From assembly GCF_029637605.1 (NCBI RefSeq), contig NZ_CP121261.1, positions 6,262,001-6,326,000 of the forward strand: 64,000 nucleotides of DNA. Reading direction: 5' to 3'. Below the pieces are notes generated by a model. That model did no database searches. It saw only the letters and a program-made list of their open reading frames with translations, and had not been told where the DNA came from. This document shows, piece after piece, positions 1-8,737 of this stretch. Source of the stretch: Achromobacter spanius (GTDB lineage Bacteria > Pseudomonadota > Gammaproteobacteria > Burkholderiales > Burkholderiaceae_B). Numbering within the stretch: position 1 is the first letter of the stretch; every line of letters begins with the position of its first letter. A program made the translations under genes and the position numbers.

Positions 1-1
1 C

Positions 2-472
2 ACCGCCCAAGATGGCGGCAAGCCAGCCCGCAAAGGGCCGTCGCTGAAAATGCGCGCGGTCGGCTACCTGTCACGGCGCGAGCACGCGCGCGAGGAATTG
101 GCGCGCAAATTAGCCGCCTACGCCGAAGACGCCGATGAAATTGAAAGCGTGCTGGATGCGCTGGAAAAAGAGGGTTGGCTGTCTACCGAACGGTTTGCGC
201 AAAGCCTGGTGCATCGCCGTGCCTCGCGCCAGGGCGCGGCGCGCATCGTGCAGGAATTGCGCCAGCATGGCGTGGACGACACGCAGGTGGCGGAACTTCG
301 AGAGCAACTGCGCGCAACCGAATACGACCGCGCGCTGGAAGTCTGGAAAAAGCGCTTCGACGCCAAGCCGGAAGACCGCGCCGCGTATGCCAAGCAGGCG
401 CGCTTTTTGGCCAGCCGGGGATTTGCGCACGATGTGATCCGTCGCATCCTGGGTGAAGGGGAGGACGACTGA
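2..472 (+). CDS. recX: Regulatory protein RecX (5' end outside window)
   Basis: The frame is open from base 2 with no start codon, so the N-terminus lies before the window; an ATG at 50 would give 140 residues, but family-like sequence (KGPSLK) continues upstream of it. RecX binds RecA filaments and modulates recombination and the SOS response in the cytoplasm. The visible protein is small, charged and helical: GYLSRREHAREELARKL opens a first three-helix repeat, GWLSTERFAQSLVHRR a second, and GFAHDVIRRIL closes the last, as expected for RecX. recA is its usual upstream neighbour but is not visible here. A hairpin terminator follows at 566-588. Confidence 0.9.
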   Translation, partial: TAQDGGKPARKGPSLKMRAVGYLSRREHAREELARKLAAYAEDADEIESVLDALEKEGWLSTERFAQSLVHRRASRQGAARIVQELRQHGVDDTQVAELREQLRATEYDRALEVWKKRFDAKPEDRAAYAKQARFLASRGFAHDVIRRILGEGEDD

Positions 473-473
473 T

Positions 474-537
474 CAACTGATCGACTGCGCAACTGATCGA
501 CTGCGCAATTTATCGACCGCGCAACTGAGCGACTGAT
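474..537. repeat. Four tandem copies of a 16-bp unit
   Basis: Copies begin at 474, 490, 506 and 522. The unit is CAACTGATCGACTGCG; the first two copies are identical and the last two carry a few substitutions. It starts two bases after the recX stop codon and contains no gene. It looks like local slippage duplication. Confidence 0.8.
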
Positions 538-565
538 CGGATCCGCCTGGCGCCCGGCCCACCCC

Positions 566-588
566 GCCGCCCGACCAGGCGGCTTTTT
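566..588 (+). terminator. Rho-independent terminator after recX
   Basis: GCCGCC (566-571) pairs with GGCGGC (578-583) over a six-base loop and is followed by five T. The T run overlaps the stop codon of the convergent metR gene. Confidence 0.65.
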
Positions 589-1507
589 ACGCCTTGGCCG
601 ATTTGATGCCCGACAGCGTCTTGAAGCAGACGTCGCGCGTGATGGTCAGGAATTCATCGATGTACGAGGCGTCCGTGTCTTCGCTGCGCACGGTGGCGTA
701 CAGCGTGCGCCAGACGCCTTGCGGCCCTAGCCTGCACAGCCGCAACCATCCCTGATTCATGTATTCGGTCAGCGCCCAATTCGGCAGCGCCGCCACGCCC
801 CGATTGCTGGCCACCAGTTGCGCAATGATGGGCGTCAGCTCGGCCTTGCGGATCGCGGCCGGCTCAACGTCGGCAGGGTCCAGGAAGGCGGTGAACACGT
901 CCAGCCGCTGCTTGTCCACCGGATAGGTGATGAGCGTCTGGTCCGCCAACTGTTCGGGCATGATGAATTTGTTGGCGGCCAGTGGGTTCGATTCCGACAC
1001 GGCCAGCACCAACTCGTACTTGAACAGCGGCAGGTATTCCACCGAATCCAGCGGCTGCGGGTCGGACGTGATGACCAGATCCAGGTCGCCGCGCACCAAG
1101 GCAGGCAGGGGAGCGAACGAGAACGCCGCAGTCAGATCCAGCGCTACGTCGGGCCATTGCACCCGGAACGCATCCAGTGCCGGCATCAGCCACTGAAAGC
1201 AGGAATGGCAGTCGATGGCCAGATGCAACCGGCCGGTGCGGCCGGCCGCCAGCCGTTGCAGATCGCGTTCCGTGGCGCGGATGCGGGGCAGCACTTCGTC
1301 GGCCAGCGCCAGGACGCGCAGCCCTGCGGTCGTCAACCGGGCGGGGCGGGTGCGGCGGTTCAGCAGGGGCGTGCCCAGCCGGGTTTCCAGGTCGCGCAAT
1401 TGATGTGACAGGGCGGACTGGGTCAAGTGCAGCCGCTCGGCGGCTTCCTGCAGGCTGCCGCCGTCACGGATGGCGCTCAGCGTTTCAAGATGGCGGATTT
1501 CTAGCAT
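587..1507 (-). CDS. metR: LysR-family regulator MetR
   Basis: A 306-residue LysR-type transcription factor, close to the usual MetR length (about 317 in E. coli). The N-terminal winged helix-turn-helix contains GSLQEAAERLHLTQSALSHQ near residues 17-36, followed by the linker helix and a two-lobed effector domain with IDCHSCFQWLMP. MetR activates metE with homocysteine as co-activator. The gene is divergent from metE with a 141-bp shared control region holding TGA-N7-TCA-type sites, which supports MetR over other LysR regulators. Its stop codon overlaps the recX terminator. Identity rests on sequence memory and on this context. Confidence 0.88.
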   Translation of the reverse strand: MLEIRHLETLSAIRDGGSLQEAAERLHLTQSALSHQLRDLETRLGTPLLNRRTRPARLTTAGLRVLALADEVLPRIRATERDLQRLAAGRTGRLHLAIDCHSCFQWLMPALDAFRVQWPDVALDLTAAFSFAPLPALVRGDLDLVITSDPQPLDSVEYLPLFKYELVLAVSESNPLAANKFIMPEQLADQTLITYPVDKQRLDVFTAFLDPADVEPAAIRKAELTPIIAQLVASNRGVAALPNWALTEYMNQGWLRLCRLGPQGVWRTLYATVRSEDTDASYIDEFLTITRDVCFKTLSGIKSAKA

Positions 1508-1543
1508 GGGCGTCCGGCTTGGAAAATATAAGCGTGAATTGTA

Positions 1544-1587
1544 TGAGAGTTTCTCATTCTATGGATGTATAGATTGATTTTGATTCA
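1544..1587. promoter_or_regulatory. Candidate MetR operator sites
   Basis: Two sites fit or nearly fit the MetR consensus TGAA-N5-TTCA: TGAGAGTTTCTCA at 1544-1556, an almost perfect palindrome, and TGATTTTGATTCA at 1575-1587. Their starts are 31 bp apart, about three helical turns, in the metR/metE divergent gap. Assignment is by eye. Confidence 0.5.
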
Positions 1588-1607
1588 TATAGCTTTGCTT
1601 GCACAAT
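1580..1607 (+). promoter_or_regulatory. Possible metE promoter
   Basis: TTGATT (1580-1585), a 16-bp spacer and CACAAT (1602-1607). The -35 box overlaps the second MetR-like site, which suits an activator-dependent promoter. The boxes are weak matches. Confidence 0.3.
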
Positions 1608-1648
1608 AGCCGTCACTTGAACAAACTTTGTCTAACGGCGGTGTTGTC

Positions 1649-3946
1649 ATGACTATTATTCATAATCTGGGGTTCCCCCGTATTGGCGCCCAACGCGAAC
1701 TCAAGCGTGCTGTCGAAGCCTATTGGGCGGGCAAGCAAACCGCCGAAGCGCTGGAAGAAACGGGTCGGGAACTGCGCGCCAAGCACTGGAAGCTGCAAGC
1801 GGCGGCCGGGCTGGAGTTCGTGCCGGTGGGCGACTTTGCCTGGTATGACCAGATTCTGGAATGGAGCACGCTGCTGGGCGCCGTGCCCGCGCGCTTCGGC
1901 CAAAAAGACAACGAGCCGGTGACGCTGGACACGCTGTTCCGCATGGGCCGTGGCCGCGCGCCGTCGGGCAAGCCCGCCGCCGCTTGCGAAATGACCAAGT
2001 GGTTCGATACCAACTACCACTACATCGTGCCGGAGCTGGTCCCTGGCCAGACCTTTCGTATTGCCCGCGAATCCCTGTTCCAGCAGGTCCAGGAAGCGCA
2101 GGCGTTGGGCCACGCCGTCAAGCCGGTGATCCCGGGTCCGCTGACCTGGCTGTATCAAGGCAAGGGCGATGCCTTTGCCGGCGGCGCGGCTGACGAAGGC
2201 AAGCTGCGACTGCTGGCCGCCTTGCTGCCGGTGTACCAGGAAGTGTTGGCCCGCTTTGCCAAGCAAGGCGTGCAATGGGTGCAGATCGATGAGCCCGTCC
2301 TGGTGCTGGATCTGCCGCAAGCGTGGCGCGATGCGTTCAAGCAGGTGTATGACACCCTGGCCGCAAGTCCGGTCAAGCTGCTGGTCGCCACGTACTTCGA
2401 CGGCCTGAAGGACAACCTGGCTACCGCGCAGGCGCTGCCCGTGGCCGGCCTGCATGTGGATCTGGTGCGCGCGCCCGAACAACTGGCCGACGTCGTGGCC
2501 GGCCTGCGTGCCGACCAGGTGCTGTCTGCCGGCGTCATCAACGGCCGCAATATCTGGCGCACCGACCTGGACGCGGTCATCGCGGCCTTGGCGCCGGTCA
2601 AGCAGCAATTGGGCAAACGCCTGTGGCTGGCGCCGTCGTGCTCGCTGTTGCACGTGCCGGTGGACCTGGCCAATGAGACGGACCTGGACGCCGAGCTCAA
2701 GAGCTGGCTGTCGTTTGCCGCGCAAAAGCTGCAAGAACTGAGCCTGCTGGGCCGTGCCCTGGACAACGCGACGGATGCGTCGGTGCAGGACGGCCTGATC
2801 AAGCAGCGCGCCGCCCTGGCCGCACGTCGCTCGTCGACCCGCATTCACAACCCGGTCGTGGGCCAACGGATGGCCAGCGCCGCCGCCGTGTCGCGCGACC
2901 GCGCCCCGTTTGCCGGCCGCATCGCCCGCCAGCAAGAGCAGTTGGGCTTGCCCGCCTACCCGACGACCACGATCGGTTCCTTCCCGCAAACCGCCGAAAT
3001 CCGCGCGCTGCGCCGCGATTGGAAGACGGGCGCGTTGACGGATTCCGGCTACGAAACCGCCATCCGCAAGGAAATCGAGGAAGTCATCCGCTTCCAGGAA
3101 AAGGTTGGCCTGGACGTCCTGGTGCACGGCGAGCCCGAACGCAACGACATGGTCGAGTACTTCGGCGAACTGCTGGCTGGCTTTGCCTTCACCAAGAACG
3201 GCTGGGTGCAAAGCTACGGCTCGCGCTGCGTCAAGCCGCCGATCATTTTCGGCGACGTGGCCCGTCCCGCGCCGATGACGGTGGGCTGGTCGTCGTACGC
3301 GCAGTCGCTGACAGACAAGCCGGTCAAGGGCATGTTGACCGGCCCGGTCACCATCCTGCAATGGTCGTTCGTGCGTGACGACCAGCCGCGCGAGCAGACG
3401 TGCCGCCAATTGGCGCTGGCCTTGCGCGACGAAGTCGTAGACCTGGAAACGGCGGGCATCAGCGTCATCCAGATCGACGAGCCGGCCATCCGCGAAGGTC
3501 TGCCGCTGCGCCGCGCCGATTGGAAGGCCTACCTGGACTGGGCGGTGGATTGCTTCCGCCTGTCGACGGCCGGCGTGCGCGACGAAACGCAGATCCATAC
3601 CCACATGTGCTATTCGGAGTTCAACGACATCATCGAATCCATCGCGGCCATGGACGCGGACGTGATCACCATCGAAACGTCGCGCTCCAACATGGAATTG
3701 CTGAAGGCGTTTGAAGACTTCGACTACCCCAATGACATCGGCCCGGGCGTGTACGACATCCACTCGCCGAATGTGCCGGAAGTGGACTGGATGGTGGGCC
3801 TGATGGAAAAGGCGGCCGCCCGCCTGCCCAAGGAGCGCCTGTGGGTGAACCCGGACTGCGGCCTGAAGACCCGCGCCTGGCCGGAAACCGAAGCCGCGCT
3901 GATCGGCATGGTGCAAGCCGCCCGCGCACTGCGTCAGTCGGCCTGA
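1649..3946 (+). CDS. metE: Cobalamin-independent methionine synthase MetE
   Basis: Transfers the methyl group of 5-methyltetrahydropteroyltri-glutamate to homocysteine, the last step of methionine synthesis, in the cytoplasm. The 765-residue protein has the family N-terminus [19 protein letters not shown] and both TIM-barrel halves. Zinc ligands are visible in the C-terminal half: H652 and C654 ([12 protein letters not shown]), the Glu of ETSRSN, and C737 ([11 protein letters not shown]). The start at ATG 1649 was chosen because the conserved N-terminus begins there; an in-frame TTG at 1628 would add seven unconserved residues. It is divergent from metR, its expected activator. Confidence 0.97.
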   Translation: MTIIHNLGFPRIGAQRELKRAVEAYWAGKQTAEALEETGRELRAKHWKLQAAAGLEFVPVGDFAWYDQILEWSTLLGAVPARFGQKDNEPVTLDTLFRMGRGRAPSGKPAAACEMTKWFDTNYHYIVPELVPGQTFRIARESLFQQVQEAQALGHAVKPVIPGPLTWLYQGKGDAFAGGAADEGKLRLLAALLPVYQEVLARFAKQGVQWVQIDEPVLVLDLPQAWRDAFKQVYDTLAASPVKLLVATYFDGLKDNLATAQALPVAGLHVDLVRAPEQLADVVAGLRADQVLSAGVINGRNIWRTDLDAVIAALAPVKQQLGKRLWLAPSCSLLHVPVDLANETDLDAELKSWLSFAAQKLQELSLLGRALDNATDASVQDGLIKQRAALAARRSSTRIHNPVVGQRMASAAAVSRDRAPFAGRIARQQEQLGLPAYPTTTIGSFPQTAEIRALRRDWKTGALTDSGYETAIRKEIEEVIRFQEKVGLDVLVHGEPERNDMVEYFGELLAGFAFTKNGWVQSYGSRCVKPPIIFGDVARPAPMTVGWSSYAQSLTDKPVKGMLTGPVTILQWSFVRDDQPREQTCRQLALALRDEVVDLETAGISVIQIDEPAIREGLPLRRADWKAYLDWAVDCFRLSTAGVRDETQIHTHMCYSEFNDIIESIAAMDADVITIETSRSNMELLKAFEDFDYPNDIGPGVYDIHSPNVPEVDWMVGLMEKAAARLPKERLWVNPDCGLKTRAWPETEAALIGMVQAARALRQSA

Positions 3947-4038
3947 CGCCGCCACGCCCTGGTCGGCCTGCGCTATACTTTGAAGGTTTTGTTGCCGCGC
4001 ACCATGCGCAGGCCATCTTCGCCCCGCAGGCCCCCAGC

Positions 4039-4641
4039 ATGCCCTTGCCACCGCCGGATTACCCTCGCCAACCGCTGCACACGCGTTCCATACGTGTGCA
4101 GTCGTATGCGCGCGAGGACGGTAATTGGGACCTGGAAGCCGAACTGATCGACGTCAAGGCGTACGATTTCCCCAAGAGCGACGGCAAGATGTTCAAGGCC
4201 GGGCAGCCCATCCACCATATGCATCTGCGCATCACCATCAACGAGGAATACTCGATCCTGGACGCGCAGGCTGTCTATGATGCGGCCCCTTATGGTGGTC
4301 ATTGCAAGGCCATCGAGCCGGCTTACACTGACTTGATCGGCATGAATCTGCTCAAGGGATTCCGCCGCCAGGTCAAGGAGCGGTTCGGGCATGTAGAGGG
4401 CTGTACGCACATGACCGAGCTGTCGCAGGTGCTTCCCACCGCGGCGGTCCAGACCATGGCCAACCGCCGGCGGCAGGATCCCGACCCGAACCGGCGTCCA
4501 TTCCAATTGGACGGCTGTCATGCGTTGAGCACTGACGGCCCGGTGGTGGCTGAGCACTATCCCAAGTGGTACACCGGGGGCAGCGCTGAGGCATCCGCCG
4601 ATTCGTCCTCCGATTCACCTTCTCTTTCTCATACGTCCTGA
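4039..4641 (+). CDS. DUF2889 domain protein
   Basis: A 200-residue protein of the DUF2889 family, function unknown. Family-like features are PLHTRSIRVQSYAREDGNWD at the N-terminus, the HHMHLRITI segment and EGCTHMTEL with conserved His and Cys residues. The last 20 or so residues are Ser-rich and probably disordered. No signal peptide or membrane segment is seen. ATG 4039 was chosen because the conserved region starts just after it; the frame is open farther upstream but that part overlaps metE. A TATACT box lies at 3974-3979. Ten bases separate it from sucC, so it is probably the first gene of the sucCD transcript. Confidence 0.8.
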   Translation: MPLPPPDYPRQPLHTRSIRVQSYAREDGNWDLEAELIDVKAYDFPKSDGKMFKAGQPIHHMHLRITINEEYSILDAQAVYDAAPYGGHCKAIEPAYTDLIGMNLLKGFRRQVKERFGHVEGCTHMTELSQVLPTAAVQTMANRRRQDPDPNRRPFQLDGCHALSTDGPVVAEHYPKWYTGGSAEASADSSSDSPSLSHTS

Positions 4642-4651
4642 CAGGTAACAC

Positions 4652-5812
<1,161 letters not shown>

Positions 5813-5846
5813 ATATGCCCCCTCGCCGCGCCCCTTCGTGGCTAGC

Positions 5847-5891
5847 TGCCCCCCATGGGGGAGCTTGCCACCTTGGGACGGCCCGGCGGTA
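5847..5891. repeat. Degenerate copy of a dispersed palindromic element
   Basis: The sucC-sucD gap contains GCTGCCCCCCATGGGGGAGC, then a segment close to CCACCTTGGGACGGCCCGGC. This resembles the core of the 98-bp tandem element at 47626-47903, which has GCTGCCCCCCGAGGGGGCTG followed by CCGCCTTGGGAGCGGCCCGG. It forms a hairpin (CCCCC/GGGGG) inside the operon and may tune sucC/sucD expression or RNA stability. Confidence 0.6.
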
Positions 5892-5915
5892 AAAGAAATT
5901 GCCAAGGATTCACAA

Positions 5916-6797
5916 ATGTCGATTCTGATCAACAAGGACACCAAAGTCATCACCCAGGGCATCACGGGCAAGACGGGCCAGTTCCACACCCGTATGTGCC
6001 GTGAGTATGCCAATGGCAAAGCCGCCTTCGTGGCCGGCGTGAACCCCAAGAAAGCGGGTGAAGACTTTGAAGGCGTGCCGATCTTCGCTTCGGTGAAGGA
6101 AGCCAAGGCCGACACCGGCGCAACCGTGTCCGTCATTTACGTGCCGCCCGCCGGCGCTGCCGCCGCCATCTGGGAAGCGGTCGAAGCCGAACTGGATCTG
6201 GTGATCTGCATCACCGAAGGCATCCCGGTCCGTGACATGCTGGACGTCAAGAACCGCATGAAGGCCAAGGGCAGCAAGACGCTGCTGCTGGGCCCGAACT
6301 GCCCCGGCCTGATCACGCCGGACGAAATCAAGATCGGCATCATGCCCGGTCACATCCATCGCAAGGGCCGCATCGGCATCGTCAGCCGTTCGGGCACCCT
6401 GACGTATGAAGCCGTGGCGCAAGTCACCGAACTGGGCCTGGGTCAATCCAGCGCCGTCGGTATCGGTGGCGACCCCATCAACGGCCTGAAGCACGTCGAC
6501 GTCCTGAAGATGTTCAATGACGATCCCGACACCGACGCCGTCATCATGATCGGCGAAATCGGCGGCCCCGACGAAGTCAACGCCGCGGAATGGGCGAAGG
6601 ACAACATGAAGAAGCCGGTCGTCGGCTTCATCGCTGGTGTCACCGCTCCTCCTGGAAAGCGCATGGGCCACGCTGGCGCCCTGATCTCTGGTGGCGCCGA
6701 CACGGCCGACGCCAAGCTGGAAGTCATGGAAGCTTGCGGCATCCGCACCACGCGCAACCCCTCCGAAATGGGCAAGCTGCTCAAGTCGGTGCTGTAA
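5916..6797 (+). CDS. sucD: Succinyl-CoA ligase subunit alpha
   Basis: Alpha subunit of succinyl-CoA synthetase; binds CoA and carries the phosphohistidine. The 293-residue protein begins MSILINKDTKVITQGITGKT, with a CoA-binding Rossmann fold, GPNCPGLITPDEIKIGIMPG, and the active-site His252 in KRMGHAGALISGG. ATG 5916 is preceded by AAGGA at a proper distance. The open frame extends upstream through the palindromic element but without conserved sequence. A strong terminator ends the operon at 6821-6845. Confidence 0.97.
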   Translation: MSILINKDTKVITQGITGKTGQFHTRMCREYANGKAAFVAGVNPKKAGEDFEGVPIFASVKEAKADTGATVSVIYVPPAGAAAAIWEAVEAELDLVICITEGIPVRDMLDVKNRMKAKGSKTLLLGPNCPGLITPDEIKIGIMPGHIHRKGRIGIVSRSGTLTYEAVAQVTELGLGQSSAVGIGGDPINGLKHVDVLKMFNDDPDTDAVIMIGEIGGPDEVNAAEWAKDNMKKPVVGFIAGVTAPPGKRMGHAGALISGGADTADAKLEVMEACGIRTTRNPSEMGKLLKSVL

Positions 6798-6820
6798 GTC
6801 TTTCAGCATTGCGTTCGAAA

Positions 6821-6845
6821 AGCCCGCTTCGGCGGGCTTTTTTTC
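6821..6845 (+). terminator. Rho-independent terminator after sucD
   Basis: GCCCGC (6822-6827), loop TTCG, GCGGGC (6832-6837), then at least seven T. Confidence 0.9.
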
Positions 6846-6925
6846 GTTCGGATGCCGCTGGTTTTGGTGAGGATTTTCCGCGTGCCCCTAGGGTAATCCC
6901 GCGTTCCAAAAACGCGGTCGTGCAA

Positions 6926-6954
6926 CCATTCGGCAAGCTGAACGAAACTATAAT
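6926..6954 (+). promoter_or_regulatory. Possible promoter of the first TerC gene
   Basis: A perfect TATAAT lies at 6949-6954. No good -35 box is present at 17 bp (CCATTC), so an activator may be needed. It implies a 5' untranslated region of about 120 bases before the ATG at 7084. Confidence 0.4.
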
Positions 6955-7050
6955 GAAAGAAATTTCGCTCGTACCCAGCAAGAATGCCGTCGCGCTCGCA
7001 CCAAGACGGCCAGTACGGCTTTTGTTTTGTTCATCCATTAATTTGGTTCG

Positions 7051-7074
7051 TCCTAGGGGGATCAACACCTAGGA
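7051..7074 (+). promoter_or_regulatory. Hairpin just upstream of the TerC ribosome-binding site
   Basis: TCCTAGG (7051-7057) and CCTAGGA (7068-7074) form a 7-bp stem with a 10-base loop, ending two bases before the AGAGAGG ribosome-binding site of the ATG at 7084. It could affect translation initiation. Confidence 0.35.
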
Positions 7075-7083
7075 AAGAGAGGC

Positions 7084-7782
7084 ATGGAACTCAGTTCAGC
7101 GGCATTCTGGATAGCGCTGCTCCAGATCATTTGGGTCAATATTTTGCTGTCCGGCGACAACGCCGTGGTCATTGCGCTGGCGGCGCGTTCTCTGCCTCCA
7201 GCCCAACAAAAGAAAGCGATCACAATCGGTTCGGCCGCCGCGATCATCATGCGCATCGTGCTGACGCTGGTAGCTGCCAAGTTGTTGCTGTTGCCGTACT
7301 TGAAGCTGATCGGCGCGTTGCTGCTGGTCTACATCGGCGTGACGCTGTTGTTGCCGGAAGGCGAAGAAGATGGCGCGGGCAAGACGCAAGGCAATCTGCT
7401 GACCGCGATTCGCACTATCATGATCGCCGACTTGGTCATGAGCCTGGACAACGTGGTGGCCGTCGCCGCCGCGGCAATGGGCGATACGACCCTGCTGGTG
7501 TTGGGCTTGGCCATCAGCATCCCCTTGGTCATCTTTGGCAGCACGCTGCTGCTGAAGGTCATCGAGCGCTTCCCCGTCATTGTCTGGGTGGGCGCGGCGT
7601 TGCTGGGCTTTATTGCGGGTGAATTGCTGGTGGGTGACCCCGCCTTGCAGGAACCGGTGGCGCGTATTGACGCGGCCTTGGGTATTACCCATCACAGCTT
7701 TGCGCTGATGACGGGCGCGCTGGGCGCGGTGCTGGTACTGGCAATTGGTAAAGTTTTACTGATGCGCCAGAAAGCTGAATGA
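7084..7782 (+). CDS. TerC-family membrane protein (first of two)
   Basis: A 232-residue inner-membrane protein with about seven hydrophobic helices. The two TerC signatures are present: GDNAVVIALAARSLP near residue 24 and ADLVMSLDNVVAVAAA near residue 115, whose acidic residues lie in membrane segments. Members include Alx and YceF-type proteins that export manganese or act in metal homeostasis, and tellurite-resistance TerC; the exact ion cannot be told here. RBS AGAGAGG precedes ATG 7084. It is followed by a second TerC paralogue, separated by two hairpins, so the two are probably separate transcripts. Confidence 0.88.
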   Translation: MELSSAAFWIALLQIIWVNILLSGDNAVVIALAARSLPPAQQKKAITIGSAAAIIMRIVLTLVAAKLLLLPYLKLIGALLLVYIGVTLLLPEGEEDGAGKTQGNLLTAIRTIMIADLVMSLDNVVAVAAAAMGDTTLLVLGLAISIPLVIFGSTLLLKVIERFPVIVWVGAALLGFIAGELLVGDPALQEPVARIDAALGITHHSFALMTGALGAVLVLAIGKVLLMRQKAE

Positions 7783-7815
7783 AAGCTGAATTACAATAAT
7801 CAGTTGTTTTGAATG

Positions 7816-7847
7816 ATCCTGCCGCGCCGCGCGCGGCGCGGCAGGAT
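7816..7847. repeat. 32-bp perfect palindrome between the TerC genes
   Basis: Two 16-bp arms match exactly with no spacer, from ATCCTGCC at the left end to GGCAGGAT at the right. It is extremely GC-rich and would form a very stable hairpin or cruciform. It lies 34 bp after the first terC stop codon and directly before a terminator-like hairpin. Confidence 0.9.
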
Positions 7848-7874
7848 GGCCGGCTCGGGACCGGCCTTTCTTTT
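7848..7874 (+). terminator. Terminator after the first TerC gene
   Basis: GGCCGG (7848-7853), a 7-base loop and CCGGCC (7861-7866), followed by TTTCTTTT. Together with the 32-bp palindrome just before it, this makes two stacked hairpins. Confidence 0.65.
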
Positions 7875-7899
7875 CATAAATGCCTTCGGGGGTTCTATA

Positions 7900-8619
7900 G
7901 TGCTTGAGTTTTTCCAGACGCTGAGTTGGGCAGCGGTATTCCAGATCATCCTCATCGACATCCTGCTCGGCGGCGATAACGCGGTCGTGATCGCGTTGGC
8001 GTGCCGTAACTTGGCGCCCAAGCAGCGCATGCAGGGCATTCTGTGGGGCACCGCGGGGGCCATCATCCTGCGTGTCGTGCTGATTGCATTTGCATTGACG
8101 CTTCTGTCGATTCCGTTCCTGAAGGTCGTGGGCGGTTTGCTGCTGGTCTGGATCGGCGTCAAGCTCCTGATCCCCGAAGACGATGCACATGGCAATGTGA
8201 AGGGCGGAACGTCCATCGCCGCTGCCATCAAGACCATCATCATTGCCGACTTCGTGATGAGCCTGGACAACGTGATCGCCATTGCCGGCGCGGCCCAGAA
8301 CGCCCACGCCGACCATCAGATCGGCCTGGTTGCCTTCGGCCTGATCGTCAGTGTGCCGATCATCATCTGGGGCAGCACGCTGGTTCTGAAGCTGATCGAC
8401 AAGTATCCGCTGGTTGTTACCTTTGGCGCGGCTCTGCTGGGCTGGATCGCGGGCGGCATGCTGATTACCGATGTGGTTGTCGAACGTCAATTCGGCGTTC
8501 AGCCGACTACGGTTAAAATCGCTGCAGAAATTATCGGCGCCTTGCTCGTTGTTGTCCTTGGACGGTGGCTTGCAAGCCGCAAAACCGCTTCCAAGGAATC
8601 AGCACATGAGTCTGCGTAG
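7900..8619 (+). CDS. TerC-family membrane protein (second of two)
   Basis: A 239-residue paralogue of the previous gene, with DILLGGDNAVVIALACRNLA and ADFVMSLDNVIAIAGAAQ as TerC signatures and about seven transmembrane helices. GTG 7900 is preferred as start: GGGGGTTC lies at a proper distance before it, and the aligned N-terminus (LEFFQTLSWAAVFQIIL) matches that of the first copy (MELSSAAFWIALLQII). A longer reading from 7813 would run through the palindrome. Compared with the first copy it has a longer second loop (EDDAHGNVKGGTS, AQNAHADHQIG). Its 3' end overlaps the next small ORF. Confidence 0.88.
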   Translation: MLEFFQTLSWAAVFQIILIDILLGGDNAVVIALACRNLAPKQRMQGILWGTAGAIILRVVLIAFALTLLSIPFLKVVGGLLLVWIGVKLLIPEDDAHGNVKGGTSIAAAIKTIIIADFVMSLDNVIAIAGAAQNAHADHQIGLVAFGLIVSVPIIIWGSTLVLKLIDKYPLVVTFGAALLGWIAGGMLITDVVVERQFGVQPTTVKIAAEIIGALLVVVLGRWLASRKTASKESAHESA

Positions 8620-8728
8620 ATCCGTCGATCCCCAGCAATCCGAATCGGGCCTGAGCCTCCTTCAGGGCCTTTTCGTGCTGGCCATCCTCGGGGTAGTCGC
8701 GACGGTCATCGTCTCCAATTTCGTTTGA
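8606..8728 (+). CDS. 40-residue membrane microprotein with prepilin-like N-terminus
   Basis: ATG 8606 follows AAGGA at 8 bp and overlaps the end of the upstream TerC gene in another frame, so it could be translationally coupled. The product has a polar N-terminus (MSLRRSVDPQQSE), then SGLSLLQGLFVLAILGVVA, a single hydrophobic helix, and ends after SNFV. This resembles the type IV prepilin signature G-F/L-x-L-x-E, but Gln replaces Glu5 and there is no globular pilin domain. It may be a real small membrane protein or a pilin remnant. It ends 9 bp before hemC. Confidence 0.5.
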   Translation: MSLRRSVDPQQSESGLSLLQGLFVLAILGVVATVIVSNFV

Positions 8729-8737
8729 TGACCGCTC

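Noticed and set aside
1628..1648. Upstream TTG start for metE
   Set aside because: The seven extra residues are not part of the conserved MetE N-terminus, which begins at ATG 1649.
1613..4051. Very long open frame on the strand opposite metE (and similar ones opposite aroG/DLD, pepN and hom)
   Set aside because: Each lies opposite a well-recognised gene and is Arg/His/Gln/Ala-rich without any family signature; it is a by-product of high GC codon use.
6950..7083. yybP-ykoY manganese riboswitch before the TerC gene
   Set aside because: The conserved GGGGAGUAG loop and its partner segment are not present; only a simple hairpin is seen.
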